The notes under the pieces are model-generated. The model made no database searches and was not told the origin of the DNA. It saw only the letters and a program-made list of their open reading frames with translations. A stretch of DNA of 64,000 nt, taken from assembly GCA_964057225.1 (NCBI GenBank), contig OZ059895.1, positions 13,826,001 to 13,890,000 of the forward strand, read 5' to 3'. The stretch is from Auanema rhodensis. Lineage: Eukaryota > Nematoda > Chromadorea > Rhabditida > Rhabditidae. The position numbers and the translations under genes were made by a program. Numbering within the stretch: the stretch's first letter is position 1; every line of letters starts with the position of its first letter. Shown here piece by piece: positions 13,016 through 24,565 of the stretch.

Positions 13016-13361
13016 TCTTCTAGTCAGTTATGAGAAGGAGGATATAAGGAAGCTTTATTAGAAACTTATCATATAGTCAATTTCTGTATCTAAAGAATTA
13101 TATAAGAAATGCAATACTATAATAGGGGGAGTTGCAATATTCAGTTTCTTAACTGCTATTCAATTATGTATGCACTTGAGTGCAAATTTATTATTCTTCA
13201 TGTTTACCAATAAAGCTTTACATGACTTAAAATATTCAAAAACACTACATAATACATAACAAAAATATAAAACATGTGAAGTTAAGTATCAACATTATAC
13301 AGAATAAAATACCGTTCAAAAAACCCGCACAGGAAACCCGCTGTTGAAAAAAAGAAAAACT
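13016..13361. other. Convergent 3' intergenic spacer
   Basis: 346 bp between the stops of the S9 peptidase (+) and the coiled-coil gene (-). A candidate poly(A) signal, AATAAA, lies near 13209-13214 for the plus-strand transcript. Nothing else was seen. Confidence 0.6.
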
Positions 13362-14360
13362 TTATGAAGCATCCTGTGAAACCTAGAAAATAAATTTTCT
13401 TCGTCATTATGTATTAAAACAAACAAACCTCGATAACAGTACTGTTAAGAGAAGGCTTGGCTTCAATAATAGTATCATTAAGGGTTTCGCTTTCCGAATT
13501 ATCAGATGAATTTGATCGTCGTCTCTTGATCTCATTGAAAACTTTATAGAAAATATTTTGAATCCCAGGATTTGATATTTCAGAGGTGGCCAACATTTCT
13601 CTAAATATTTATTAAATAAAATATTAATTAAGCCTCATCAAAAATTCTAACCTAAGAACAGCATGCTCATGTCGAAGTTGCGAGACTTTTTCAGTAAAAT
13701 TATTGCATTCTTCTTCTCCTTTCTGAATATGACTAGTTAAATCATTGGCAATTTCTCTGAAAATACTTTGTATTCAACCGATATAAACGTTTTTACAAAC
13801 GTCAACTTGGATCTTGGAGTAGGACTATCTTCCATAAGCAATAAGCTCCAAATTTCATCATGCGATACTGCTGATCGGCTAAAAATTTTCCATAGCTATT
13901 CTAACAAAAACCTTATAGCATACTCAATATTTCGGACTTTATTCATGGTTTCTTTATGCTTTATCATAACAGTGTCAATAGTATTAAAACAATCTTCCAC
14001 CGCATCTTTTAAGATTCTATTTTGTTCCTTAAATAGTAAATCGTAAAGATATAATTTTGAAAAACCCTACATGGTAAGCCATTATAAGTTTATTTTCCTT
14101 CTGCAATTCGTCGAGCAAAACAGCCCTTTTCTGCCCATTCTTGGTAACTTCATTCACAGATTGAAGAAAATATTGAAAATCCCGTATACATTGACCTTTT
14201 CCTAATATAGCATTTCCATGCCGAACCATCTCTTCTATTTTATATTCACCTTAAATATTATTTTTGCATGATAATTCAAAAAAAAAAATTAACCAGAAGC
14301 AATTGATGTAGCCAATTTTTTACTGCATGATAAGATGGCGTCAATTTCAGGGCTTGCCAT
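13362..14360 (-). CDS. Short coiled-coil protein, SIKE/FGFR1OP2-like
   Basis: This is a small, mostly helical protein on the minus strand. ATG at 14360 (MASPEIDAILSC) lies 5-6 nt after a TTTTGTAG acceptor. The model has about seven short exons and TAA at 13362-13364. One intron is 44 nt, giving VRNIDRSAVSHDE across the join. The order is a helical N-terminus (RHGNAILGKGQCIRDF), a Lys/Glu coil (LLDELQKENKLIMAYH), a second coil (VSQLRHEHAVLREML) and a Ser-rich basic tail (KRRRSNSSDNSESET). The second coil plus REML-type ending aligns with the LENKELRELL segment of SIKE/FGFR1OP2, which are STRIPAK-associated coiled-coil proteins. That assignment is tentative because coiled coils align easily. 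It shares a 352-bp head-to-head promoter region with the next gene. Confidence 0.65.
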
Positions 14361-14712
14361 ATTTTTCTACAAAACAATTAGTTTCGTTTTAAACAAAGAA
14401 GTAAGAACAGAAATCGAATTCGAAAGAAATAATGAAAAAAAACTTTCATACAGCATTTAATCAGTAAGTTTGTACACTCGTTTGTTATTCTTCTTATTTT
14501 TCATTACATATTTTAAAAAAAAGTGAATTTGTATGATTTAATCTGATTAAACGAGATGAAAGAGCTTTAAATATTTAAAAATGATAAGAAATCTTTAAAA
14601 TAAGAAATAGCAGCAATATCCTATATGGTGAAAAGTGCTGACACAAATCATGTGCGTGATGTGCCATAATTGATTTTTCGGAACTCGAGCAATTAACATT
14701 TGTGTGCTTGAT
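14361..14712. promoter_or_regulatory. Divergent (head-to-head) promoter region
   Basis: 352 bp separate the start codons of the SIKE-like gene (-) and the acidic-tail gene (+). Any core promoters for both must lie here or just upstream. No clear TATA box was seen. The minus frame of 63 codons in this area has no support as a gene. Confidence 0.45.
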
Positions 14713-15261
14713 ATGTCTGTTGAAGCATTTAAGGATATAACAACATTCAAAACTGTTAGTTTTCACAATAGATTATGCAAGAAAGAATTAATTTAAGGAA
14801 GAATACGTGGAAGCTGTAAAACTACTTCAAAACGCGATAGCTGCTGATGAGCATTATGATGTGGTCAGCTATAATGAATTCTTTGTGATGGTTCGAACTT
14901 TCATTTCATATTATTTATAAATATGATACTTCAGGAACATAATTTCAAGTTTTATGATCGTAGAATACGCGATGTTAATTATAAGAAAGGTTGCGGTATT
15001 TTACTTACTGTTCTGATGGAATTTTTTTCAGCACATAAGTATAATTCGAACATTGCAAGAAAACTTAAAAAAAGAAAAATGAAAGAAAAAAATGGTGAAC
15101 CATCAAACGAAGACTCTGATGAAGACTCTGAAGATGATTCGGAAGATGATTCGGAGGATGATTGGAAAGATTCGGAAGATGATTCGGAAGACAGTGACGA
15201 AGAGTTCGAATACGATTCATTTGAAGATGATTACTGTTCCACAACAACGGAAGAGGATTAA
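14713..15261 (+). CDS. Small protein with acidic Ser-Glu-Asp tail
   Basis: No family recognised. A four-exon model starts at ATG 14713 (MSVEAFKDITTF). A 45-nt intron follows, then exons giving EEYVEAVKLLQNAI, FYDRRIRDVNYKK, a basic linker (RKLKKRKMKEK) and a long acidic tail built from EDS/EDD units, ending DDYCSTTTEED with TAA at 15259-15261. All three introns are 42-45 nt and GT-AG. The basic block followed by an acidic Ser-rich tail is typical of nuclear or chromatin/histone-binding proteins and of CK2 substrates, but that is inference. The 3' end of this gene is duplicated just downstream. The N-terminal repeat AVKLLQNAI could be a short helix pair. It is convergent with clip-1. Confidence 0.65.
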
Positions 15262-15340
15262 TTTCATTCCTAACACTTGCTTTATTTGTATGTATAATTC
15301 GTATTTTAATTTAATAGAAAAAAAGAAGCATTTAATCTGA

Positions 15341-15491
15341 ACATTGCAAGAAAACAGTGCCTCAGAAGAAGGGGACGACGAGTTTGATTTCGATGCATTT
15401 GACGACGATTACTGTTCCACAACTACGGATGTGGATTAATTTCATTCCTAACACTTGCTTTATTTATATGTATAATTCTGTATTTATTACC
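15341..15491 (+). pseudogene. Partial tandem copy of the acidic-tail gene 3' end
   Basis: This stretch repeats two parts of the preceding gene: the sequence around its GAACATTGCAAGAAAAC linker, then its final coding bases (DDYCSTTT plus stop) and about 45 bp of 3' UTR, with only a few differences. The basic linker and most SED repeats are missing, and the linker and tail parts are out of frame with each other. It therefore looks like a truncated copy, not a working gene. An acidic frame ending DVD-stop remains open locally. Confidence 0.7.
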
Positions 15492-15706
15492 GAGTGATGT
15501 GAAAAAGTTCATTATAAATATTAATTGAGTAAAGTGATTATCAATATTATAATTTTGCCTACAATTATACATAATATATACATATATTTAACTCTCTCTA
15601 CATAAATACATATATATTTATATATATATATATATGCAGTCGTGGTTTTCCGTATTAATTGAGACCTATGGTAAAAGATATGCATAAAAATTTAAATATA
15701 AAAGTT

Positions 15707-18700
15707 CTAGAATGTGTAGTCTTTTTTCTTCCTTTTATTCTTTTCGCAAGCGTTAGTATCATGGCCAAATTCTAGAACTTAGTTGTAAACTCCATCTAAA
15801 AAATTCATAAAGTTACCTTCGCATGTGTCACAGTATTCTCGTGGAGGTGGTTTTTCTTTCTTATTAGGTGTATGATGAGAGTGTCTAGCTACTTCTGCTG
15901 CCTCCATGGCCTTAAATTACTTGTATTAGTGTTAGAGCATGCAAGGAACGTACCTGAGTAGGACAATCTTCGGTGTCATGAACATCAAAGCTTTCACAAA
16001 TATCACAGTAAAGTCTTGGTTTAGGTTTAACTTTCTTTTCATAAGGCGTCGGAATTCTGAAGTAAATGTCAATGCCGAAATAAACTTTTATATTCTAACT
16101 CAGCGGCAGCAGGTTTTAGTAAATTATCTATTTCAGTCTTGAGTTGGATTTCCTTTTTCTGCTGATCAGCGATGATGGAGTTCAGGAAATTGACCTTAAA
16201 CATATTTATATGAGGAAATCTATTTTTTAATACCTGGTTTTGTAATGATATTATTTCCTGATTTTGAGTTCGATTTTTGGCTGTTTCTAAAGCAAATTCA
16301 AGCTCATCTACTTTCTCAGCAAGTGCCATATTTTTTTTTCGTAGATCTGCTTCTAACTCATTGAATAGTTCTCTTAATACCAAAATAGCATTAAAGAGGC
16401 AAAAATAACGATTACGACATACAATTGCTTGCGAGTATCAATCAGAGGACTTTGATTTGCTTCCTTTTCTTTTATAGATTCCAATAACTTTTCATTCTCA
16501 ACTTTCACAGAAGAGTTTTGATCGGAAAGTACTTTCAGCTGAACAGACATTGTAAGTCAAAACATTTTATGGCTATACCTGGGATTCAAGTTCGCGGATG
16601 CGATTCAAGTTGTCAGAAACGGTTTTCTGAGCATCGCTCAAGTCTGTTGAAGTAGCTATGTGATTTCTCAACTACAAATAATCTTTAAATATCACTTGAT
16701 TCCTAAAAAGTACCTCATTTTTAGCAATTTCTGCTTCAGCTTTAACACTATTAAGATCATCATCAGCTTTTTCTAAGGATTGTGATAACTGATTATTCTC
16801 AGCTTCAGCTTTTTCCAATAATTTAGATAACTGAGTTTTCTCAGCATCTGTCTTTTCCAAAGAGTCTGATAGTTGAGTCTTCTCAGCATCCGACTTTTCC
16901 AAAGATTCTGATAGCTGGGTCTTCTCAGCATCAGCCTTTTCCAATGATTCTGATAGCTTTAACTTCTCAGCATCAGCCTTTTCTAATGATTCTAATAGCT
17001 GTGACTTCTCAGCATCAGCCTTCTCCAACAATTGAGATAACTGAGTCTTCTCAGCAACAGCCTTTTCCAAGGATACTGATAGCTGTGATTTCTCAGAAGC
17101 TGCCTTTTCCAAGGATTCTGATAGCTCAGTCTTCCCAGCACCAGCCTTTTCCATTAATTCTGATAGCTGTGACTTCTCAGAAGCTGTCTTTTCTAAGGAT
17201 TCTGATAGCTGATTCTTCTCAGCACAGGCTTTTTCCAATAATTCTGATAGCTGTGACTTCTCAGCATCTGATTTTTGCAACAGTTCAGATAACTGAGTCT
17301 TCTCAGCAGCAGCCTTTTCCAATGATTCTGACAGCTGACTCTTCTCAGCATCAGCCTTTTCCAATGATTCTGATAACTGGGTCTTCTCTGCATCAGTCTT
17401 TTCCAACAATTGAGATAACTGAGTCTTTTCAGCATCAGTTTTTTGCAAGGATTCTGATAGTTGGGCCTTTTCAACTTCAGCTTTTTCTAACATTTGCGAT
17501 AGTTGGCTTTTTTCAGTATCAGATGTTGTCAAGGAATCTGATAGTTGAGTCATCTCGGTCTTCATAGCTTCAAGCAATTTTACTTGGTTATCTATCTGCA
17601 AACAACTTTCAGCATATTGATTTTGAACAGTTTTGAGTTCAGTTGAAACTTCACTATCAGATGTAGTTAAGAGATTAACCTAAACATAATTTTTAAAACT
17701 GCTAAAAACTATATGATTACTCTTGTTATTAATTCATATTTATGCTTCTCGGCAGCTTCCAATTTCTCTTCAATAGCACTAATTTCTTTTAATGAACATT
17801 CCAACTGAAATGACCATAATATATAAATATAGTAAAAACAAAGTGAAATACCTTCGATTTCAAATCTGAAGAGTTATTCATCAAGTTTTCATTCTCTTCA
17901 GTAAGTTTTGATTTGAATTCTTGAAGAACAGAAAGTTCTTTTTTAAGAGATTCAATCTAAAAAGAACATTGTATTAAAACGATTCAATTTACTTGTACCT
18001 CAGATTGACGTTCTTGTACTTCGGCATTTTTCTCTTCTTGCTGCTTTAGTAAAATAATCTTTTCATCAGAAACAATGGTCAGATTATCTTTTAATAATTT
18101 GATCTGTAAATAAAATGAGTTAAAAACGTTAATTGCTTTAAATATACTTCAGCTTGACTTTCCTCCAATTGTACTCTTGTGGAATTCAATGAAGCCAGAG
18201 TTGATTCACTCGATGATTCTGCAGAAGATACTTGAGCATTAGCCGCAGTGATCTGAAAAGAGAAGAATTATAAAATAATTTTGTTCATTCAATGCTAACC
18301 TGAGCATTAAGATTCTGAACTTCATTTGATAGTTTCTTAATCTGTTCTTCTTGGTTGCTTATTAAGGTACTTAGTTCTGTATTTTTCTTATGTTCTTGAT
18401 TAAGCTAAAAATGAAAATAAAACATTGGAATTGAATTATTAATCATTTTGATTAATCTATTTCTACAGTTGTTAAAGTACAATTCAATTATATGCATACC
18501 TTATCCTGTAATTGAGAAACTTCCGAACTCATCTGATCATTCTGAGATAACGATGCTTCACTCAATCTAAAACAAACTATAGAGTAAAGTAGACAATGAT
18601 AATACATACGCTTCTATTTTCTTTTGAAGGCTCGTGATTTCGTCTGATTTATTTCTCAGATCACCTTCGAGCTTAGAACGAATAGTGGTCTCAGCAGCAA

Positions 18701-21700
18701 GTGATCGTTCAAGCTAAAACTGAATAAAATAATGAATGCCCTTTATAGATACCTTTGTGATATTATCCGCCTGTTCATCTTGAGCACGCTTGAAATTTGT
18801 TTCATCAGCTTGTAGCTTTTCTTTCAAAGTGGAAATACAGTCAGATTGATTTTTAATTTCAATTTCTGCCCTTAAAATATTTTGTTCGAAGAAAATAAGA
18901 AATAAGAATATTTATACTCTTTGATTTTCCCCATTAAATGTTCAACTTCGGATACATTCTTGGCACATTCCGCTTTGGCAGCTTCCAAGTCTTTAGCCAT
19001 AGTGCTTTCTCCCATTTTGAAGGATTCAACAGAACTTTGAAGAGCTTCATATGAGTTCTTAACATTCTGCAATTCATTTTGCACAGTATCTATAATTTTA
19101 TTCTTCTCGGAAATTTCCTCAGTGCCAGACGATAGCAATGTTTGCAAGCTGAAAAAATAATAATATTAATAATTAAATAACAATTCATACTTAGAAGATT
19201 CTTCCTGTGCCTTATTAAGATGTTCTTCCAATTTTTTATTACTTCGCTCAAGAATACAAATCTTATCTTCCAACTCGTGCTTTAAGGAAATATTATTTTC
19301 CTTCTAAAAAAATGTTTTTAATAAACTAATCCTATATAGAAAACCTCTGAATCAAATTCATTAGTAATACCATCCAGCTTTTCCTTCAATGTTTTTCTCT
19401 CAACATCAATATCCGTCAGATCATTCGTAAGCCTAAAAAAAATACTTACTTACTTATGGTTTATCTGCAAGTCTTACTTTTCAACTTCTTTTACTTTATT
19501 TCTCAGCTCTCGTTCAACTTCATTTAGTTTCAGGTTTATATCTTCTTCTTGTTTTTTCGTAACTGACAATTGCTCCTTGATCTAAAAAAATTGTCATAAT
19601 GCAGTAAAAGGTACGTATAATACATTATTCAATAGAGTTTCATTATCAGTTGTCATTAATTCCTTTTCCTTCTCATACTGTTCTTTCAGAAGTTTTAGTT
19701 CTTCTTGGGCGGCGTTTACTTTCGCATGCTCTTCCTCAGCCTTCTGTTTCAGCGTTGCTTCGTTCTCTTGTTTCACCTTAATCTGATCTTCAGCAGCATT
19801 AGCAATTTGGGTTTCCAAATGAGTTATCTGAAACGTTTTCCTTACTCTGGATAAACATATATAGACCGCCTGCCTTTTCTTTTTCAGCTGATAGAGCCTC
19901 TTGTGCTTGTCTCAATTTGTCTTCCACGTCTGCTTTATCCTTCTCATACTGTTCTTTTAGAAGTTGTATTTCTTTTTGGGCGGCATGTTCTTCTTCAGCC
20001 TTCTGTTTCAGCGTTGCTTCGTTCTCTTGTTTCACCTTAATCTGATCTTCAGCAGCATTAGCAATTTGTGTTTCCAAATGAGTTATCTGTAATGTTTTTC
20101 ATATTCTGAATAAGCAGGTATAGATCAGCCACCTTCTCCTTTTCAGCTGATAGAGCATCTTGTGCTTCTCTCAATTTATCTTCCACGTCTGCTTTAGCCT
20201 TCTCATACTGTTCTTTCAAAAGTTTCATTTCTTCTTGGGCAGCATTTACTTTGGCATGCTCTTCCGCAGCCTTTTGTTTCAGTGTTGCTTCGTTTTCATG
20301 CTTCACCTTAATTTGATCTTCAGCAGCATTAGCGATTTGTGCTTCCAAGTGAATTATCTGTAATGTTTCTCATATTCTGAATAAGCACGTATAGATCAGC
20401 TACCTTTTCCTTTTCAGCTGCAATAGTCTCTTGTGCTTGTCTCAATTTATCTTCCACGTCTGCTTTATCCTTCTCAGCGATTTCCAAATTAGAAGACAAA
20501 GTTGCTATCTTCTCAGTTGATAATTCATGGTCTTCGTTCATTTGTTTTTTCATTTTTTCCAAACTTTCTGTATTATTGATAAATTCGGTTTGGGAATTCT
20601 AAATTTATATAAAAATTAACATATCATAAACTCTACTTTAATACCTTTATATCATCTTCCAATTTTTGAAGAATAATATTCTTTTCAGAAAGTAGTTCGT
20701 TAAGCTTAAAAAATTGATTTGATCATTCATAAACCAAAAATAGAATTTACTAACCTGCTTGACCTGTTCAATTTGAGATTTAAGAGCATTATCTAAGTCC
20801 TTGTTATGAGCCTCAAGTTTTGAATTATTCTCCAGAATAGTATTCTTCTCTTTCTCTTGAGCAGTAATGGTTTCCTATAGAAAATATGTGTAAACGAAAC
20901 CTAAAAAAGAAATAACTTGAAGTTGAATAGATGCAGTTCCTTGTTCAGCAGTTAATGATTTCAACAGTTCTTTCTGATTTGTGCTTTCCTTTTCACTTTC
21001 AGTTATTTTTTCTAAAATATTTTTTTAAAGCAATATTGACACATGTATATACGTTGAAGTTCCTTAATTTGTGATTCAAATTCACTTGTTGCGACATCAA
21101 ACTTGGATTTCTGTTCCGATAGTGATTTATCAGATAATTCAAGTTTTTGCATAAGATCTTGTAGCTCCTAAAAATAAAATAAAATGTTAGTGATAACAAA
21201 GAAAAAAAACCTTTTCAAATTGAACTTTCATCTCTTCAAAGTTGTCCTGTACTACTTTCAAAGAGTTTTTCTCATTTAACAAAGTATCTCTAGCCTAAAA
21301 CAACAGAAAATTAATTTTACATTGGAAAGAACTAACTGAATCGAGCTCAGAAACAGTTGAAGCAAGGTCGGATTTGAGAGCTTCATGCTGTTTCTCTTTT
21401 CCCTCATATTCGTTAACTTTATTCTAAATATACTCATAATTTTCATAAACAGAAATGTTTTACCTTCAAAAGACTTATTTCAGTTCGTAGAACTTTTATT
21501 TCGTCTTGAGAATTCTCATTATTAACTGCAGGAGCAGTTTGAAGTGAAGCTGATTCAACTTTCTGTTGTAAATCTTCAATCTCACACTGTCTCATAGCAT
21601 TTTCTTCTTCTAATTTGAAAGTAAGTTCTTCAAGCTCGTTTTTCTTCAGAAGCAGTTCTTCATGTATTTTCTTCTTTTCCTTTTCAGATACTTTTAACTG

Positions 21701-22919
21701 AAATCACTGTGTAAGACAGAGACACAACAGGAACTCAAACCTTATCATGAAGTACTTTCACTTCATCCCCTTGATTGCCTTCTAATTCTTTGATTCTGTA
21801 AAAATATTTTTTCAAATGAAGTTAAACTATGGCAAACCTATTAGTTAGCTGAGCTATTTCAGCTTTTTCCATTTCACGTTCGGCTATAATCTGCTCAATG
21901 TGTTTATCTTTTTCTTTCAGAGCGTCATGCATTGCTCCTTGTCCTGAACTACTTAATAACACTGGAGCTCTAAGTCCTGTTCTCATGACACCAAATCGAG
22001 ACGAAGCCACGCTAGATCGTCCAATCGAAGAGAGGGATTCTCTACTGCCTCGACTTCCAGTACGGTTTTGATGCCGAAGAATTGAAGTTTTGTTATGATG
22101 AACCTGTTCAATTTTTAAAATTATTTCAATTATTAAATAGTCATTGATTACAAAGCTTTTAGTCGGAGTTTGATTCACAGCTTTTTTCGTTTTTGTGGCT
22201 GGTGTAAATATGCCAAACATTGGTTTACAGGAGAAATATCTTTTACCCTGAAATATAATCTTTCTTCAAAAATATGATTTTAAATACCTGAACACTTCCA
22301 TCATTTTTTCCAAGAGGTTGGTCTAATTCAATTCCAGCCCAAACACCTTGAGCAAAATCAGTTGTATCCAAATATCTAAGGATACCCGTTTTATCACCGG
22401 TTATTACACGATCACCAATATCAATACTATAAAATCATATATAATACTGTTTAACATACAATGAAGCTACCCAAACTCCGCCGCATGTTTACTGACTGGT
22501 CTATCTGGAGTCGGGGATTTGAAGCGAGCAGGTGACATTAGCACCCTTTCTAATTTACTTGATTTACAAAACAGTCCATAATCTTGTGTACACTACAACA
22601 AAAAATTCACATAAAAGACAACATGTGTGAAAACATACTGTGAAATATCTATGTCCATTAACAGATCCATCATTTTTTCCCGCTGCCTCATCTAATACTA
22701 TTCCAATCCACTCTCCGGGAGCAAATTTCGTATTTCCTATAAATGCTATATTGCCAACCCGTCCATTTACTCGAACTCTATCTCCAATCTTAAAAGAAAA
22801 TATAATTTATTTTTAAAATCTTCAATAACCTGCCAACTTCCAATACCACTTACACACGAAGAAACAGAAAAAACAGACTCTCTACTGTCACTCCGTACCA
22901 ACCTGGACCCTATATCCAT
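15707..22919 (-). CDS. clip-1: CLIP-170 family microtubule plus-end tracking protein
   Basis: This is a cytoplasmic linker protein that binds growing microtubule ends. ATG at 22919 lies 7 nt after a TTTCAG acceptor. Two CAP-Gly domains follow (about 22650-22850 and 22300-22440), each with the GKNDGSV tubulin-binding loop, then a Ser-rich basic linker (about 21960-22070). The rest is a coiled coil over some 25 exons down to 16.1 kb, including a 14-residue repeat block and tandem exon copies. The C-terminus has two CCHC knuckles: [15 protein letters not shown] (about 16000) and, after a 45-nt intron (15772-15816), [14 protein letters not shown]. It ends KKDYTF (TAG 15707-15709). The aromatic end resembles the CLIP-170 C-terminus, which binds CAP-Gly domains and p150glued. 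The order is complete for the family. Confidence 0.93.
16690..17570 (-). repeat. 42-bp / 14-residue repeat inside clip-1 coiled coil
   Basis: One long clip-1 exon contains about 18 tandem copies of a 14-residue unit close to [14 protein letters not shown]. Fourteen residues are exactly two heptads, so the array stays in coiled-coil register. Copies differ at the DNA level (for example QKT, EKA, EKS starts), so the array is not brand new. The antisense strand has a long open frame here that is only a shadow of the repeat. Confidence 0.9.
19600..20562 (-). repeat. Tandem exon duplications in clip-1
   Basis: Four exon-intron units of about 260-275 bp follow one another. Each exon carries a variant of [20 protein letters not shown] and/or [12 protein letters not shown]. 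The introns between them also resemble each other (for example CATATTCTGAATAAGC near 20100 and near 20370), so the unit that was copied was genomic DNA including the intron. The frame is kept across every copy. Confidence 0.85.
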
Positions 22920-22975
22920 TATTAATCTGAAACAGGAAAATTATCATTAACACTAAAAAATACAAAATAAACTTG

Positions 22976-23262
22976 CTATTCAAAGCTATTCGAAAATGAA
23001 ATAATATCTGGTTTTAACTTGAACGTATTTTCTAGTGAATGACTATTCTTTTTTATTTGTGGCTGTACTGTACAATATGAAAATTTCCGAGTTAAATGTG
23101 AAGTTTCAAAACGAATAAAAAAATGCAAAAATATTGGCCATATAGTCTGTTTAGACAAAAAACAAAAACAACTTGTTTAATCCTACTTGAACCAACAGAT
23201 AAAGCCTTTTTGAATTCTAACGAGCAATTATCAGCTCGATAATGAAGAGCTAAATTATTCAT
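22976..23262 (-). CDS. Possible small gene just upstream of clip-1
   Basis: This is a tentative two-exon gene of about 78 residues. ATG is at 23262 (MNNLALHYRADNCSLEFKKA). An intron with a weak GTTGGT donor, or an alternative GTAGGA donor that gives a shorter protein, is followed by an exon reading IWPIFLHFFIRF and ending SFSNSFE with TAG at 22976-22978. Only 56 nt separate this stop from the clip-1 ATG, and a TTTCAG acceptor lies in that gap, as in nematode operons. It could instead be clip-1 5' UTR. No family recognised. Confidence 0.3.
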
Positions 23263-24513
23263 ATCACTTAATTCAAATAAAGCAAAATGATGATAATTAT
23301 ATTATCTTTTTATTTATTTATAATTTCATAGAAATATAAAGATAGTATAAGCAATACTGTACACAACACATATATATTAGTAGATATGCTTTAAGTATGC
23401 TTACTAAAACTGTAGTTTACTGTAATGTTCATGTTAATTTATCATAATTAGGCGCGTACGTAAAGGTGCATAGTTTATTTTCGTGTTTACTTTTTTATTT
23501 TACAAGAGAATAGCTCGGGGGTGAGTAACATAAACAACTTATGAGAAGATATCATATGAAAACAATATCAAAGAACAAATATATATCATGTATATATATA
23601 TATATTTATTATGTTATTTATAACATATAAATCACTGTATAACATATTACAAATCTAATTATTTGAAATAAACAGATACGTAAAAGTGTACTGTTAACTT
23701 TTGTATCTCTATGTTACTGCTGATTCAAGTGTCAAATAATAAAAACATGAAAGCAAATTGAAAATTTGAGATGAAAATTGGTTTATGAATGAGTTCAAAG
23801 AGACATGTCGTTTTTCTTCAAACAAAGAGTTTTCCTAAAGATTGCTCTTATTCCTTTCCAGTTTCAATAGCTAGGCACCTATCAGAATCTATTGTTCTGA
23901 AATATCCAAATATAAATGTTTCATCAAAAGTTAAGTAAAGTCACAACTTTTGGAAGGCAAATATCAGTACTAGCATTATCATTGTTAATTAGTTTTAAAA
24001 TTATAAATATACATAATTTGTAACAAAATAGGTAAATTTAGTGAACAAAAATTAGAAATTTATAATTGGTTAGTTTTAATAATATGTAATTAAATAATAT
24101 ATTTGATGATATAGTTTGTTATACATATAATTATTGTCATCATTATCATTACTCATATATTTTTTTTCATTTTTCTCACTTGTTAGAAAATTCTTCAAAT
24201 ATGACTCATTGCAAACATTTCTCGTCATCTGATTGTCTACAAAGCTTCTATCCGATATTTGCCTACCAATAGACAAATAAATAGTATTCAGTCTCATTTT
24301 GAACGATCCCTCCTCTCTTTTTCCTATTTCCTTCTCATTTTTCCATTCAATATCTGATAACGCGTTGATTTTCTATAGCATAGTTCCAAAATTAAAAAAA
24401 ATCAAGGTTTATTGAATATATTGTGTATGTCGTACTTCTAATCCATTGGTTTTTCAATTTAATGATTTAAATATTTGATGAATCATCATTGTCACATGAA
24501 TGTTTGTTCATAC
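23263..24513. other. AT-rich intergenic region
   Basis: No gene supported. It contains AT dinucleotide runs (near 23596-23610). A 73-codon minus frame (24076-24297) is low-complexity and was not called. Confidence 0.55.
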
Positions 24514-24521
24514 TATATAAG
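24514..24521 (+). promoter_or_regulatory. TATA box of the microexon gene
   Basis: TATATAAG lies 52 bp upstream of the ATG at 24566. A TATA box 25-30 bp before a likely start site near CATTCAGAC (about 24537-24545) would give a very short leader. No splice acceptor-like AG near the ATG is needed for this gene. Confidence 0.55.
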
Positions 24522-24565
24522 GAGATTCTAGTATTTCATTCAGACTCAGAAATACTTTCATCGAA

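Noticed and set aside
15779-15816. clip-1 ending with an unspliced or 21-nt-intron terminus
   Set aside because: A 45-nt intron to 15771 gives a perfect second CCHC knuckle and an aromatic C-terminus as in CLIP-170, so the real stop is at 15707.
16944-17567. 207-codon plus-strand open frame
   Set aside because: It is the antisense shadow of the 42-bp repeat in clip-1.
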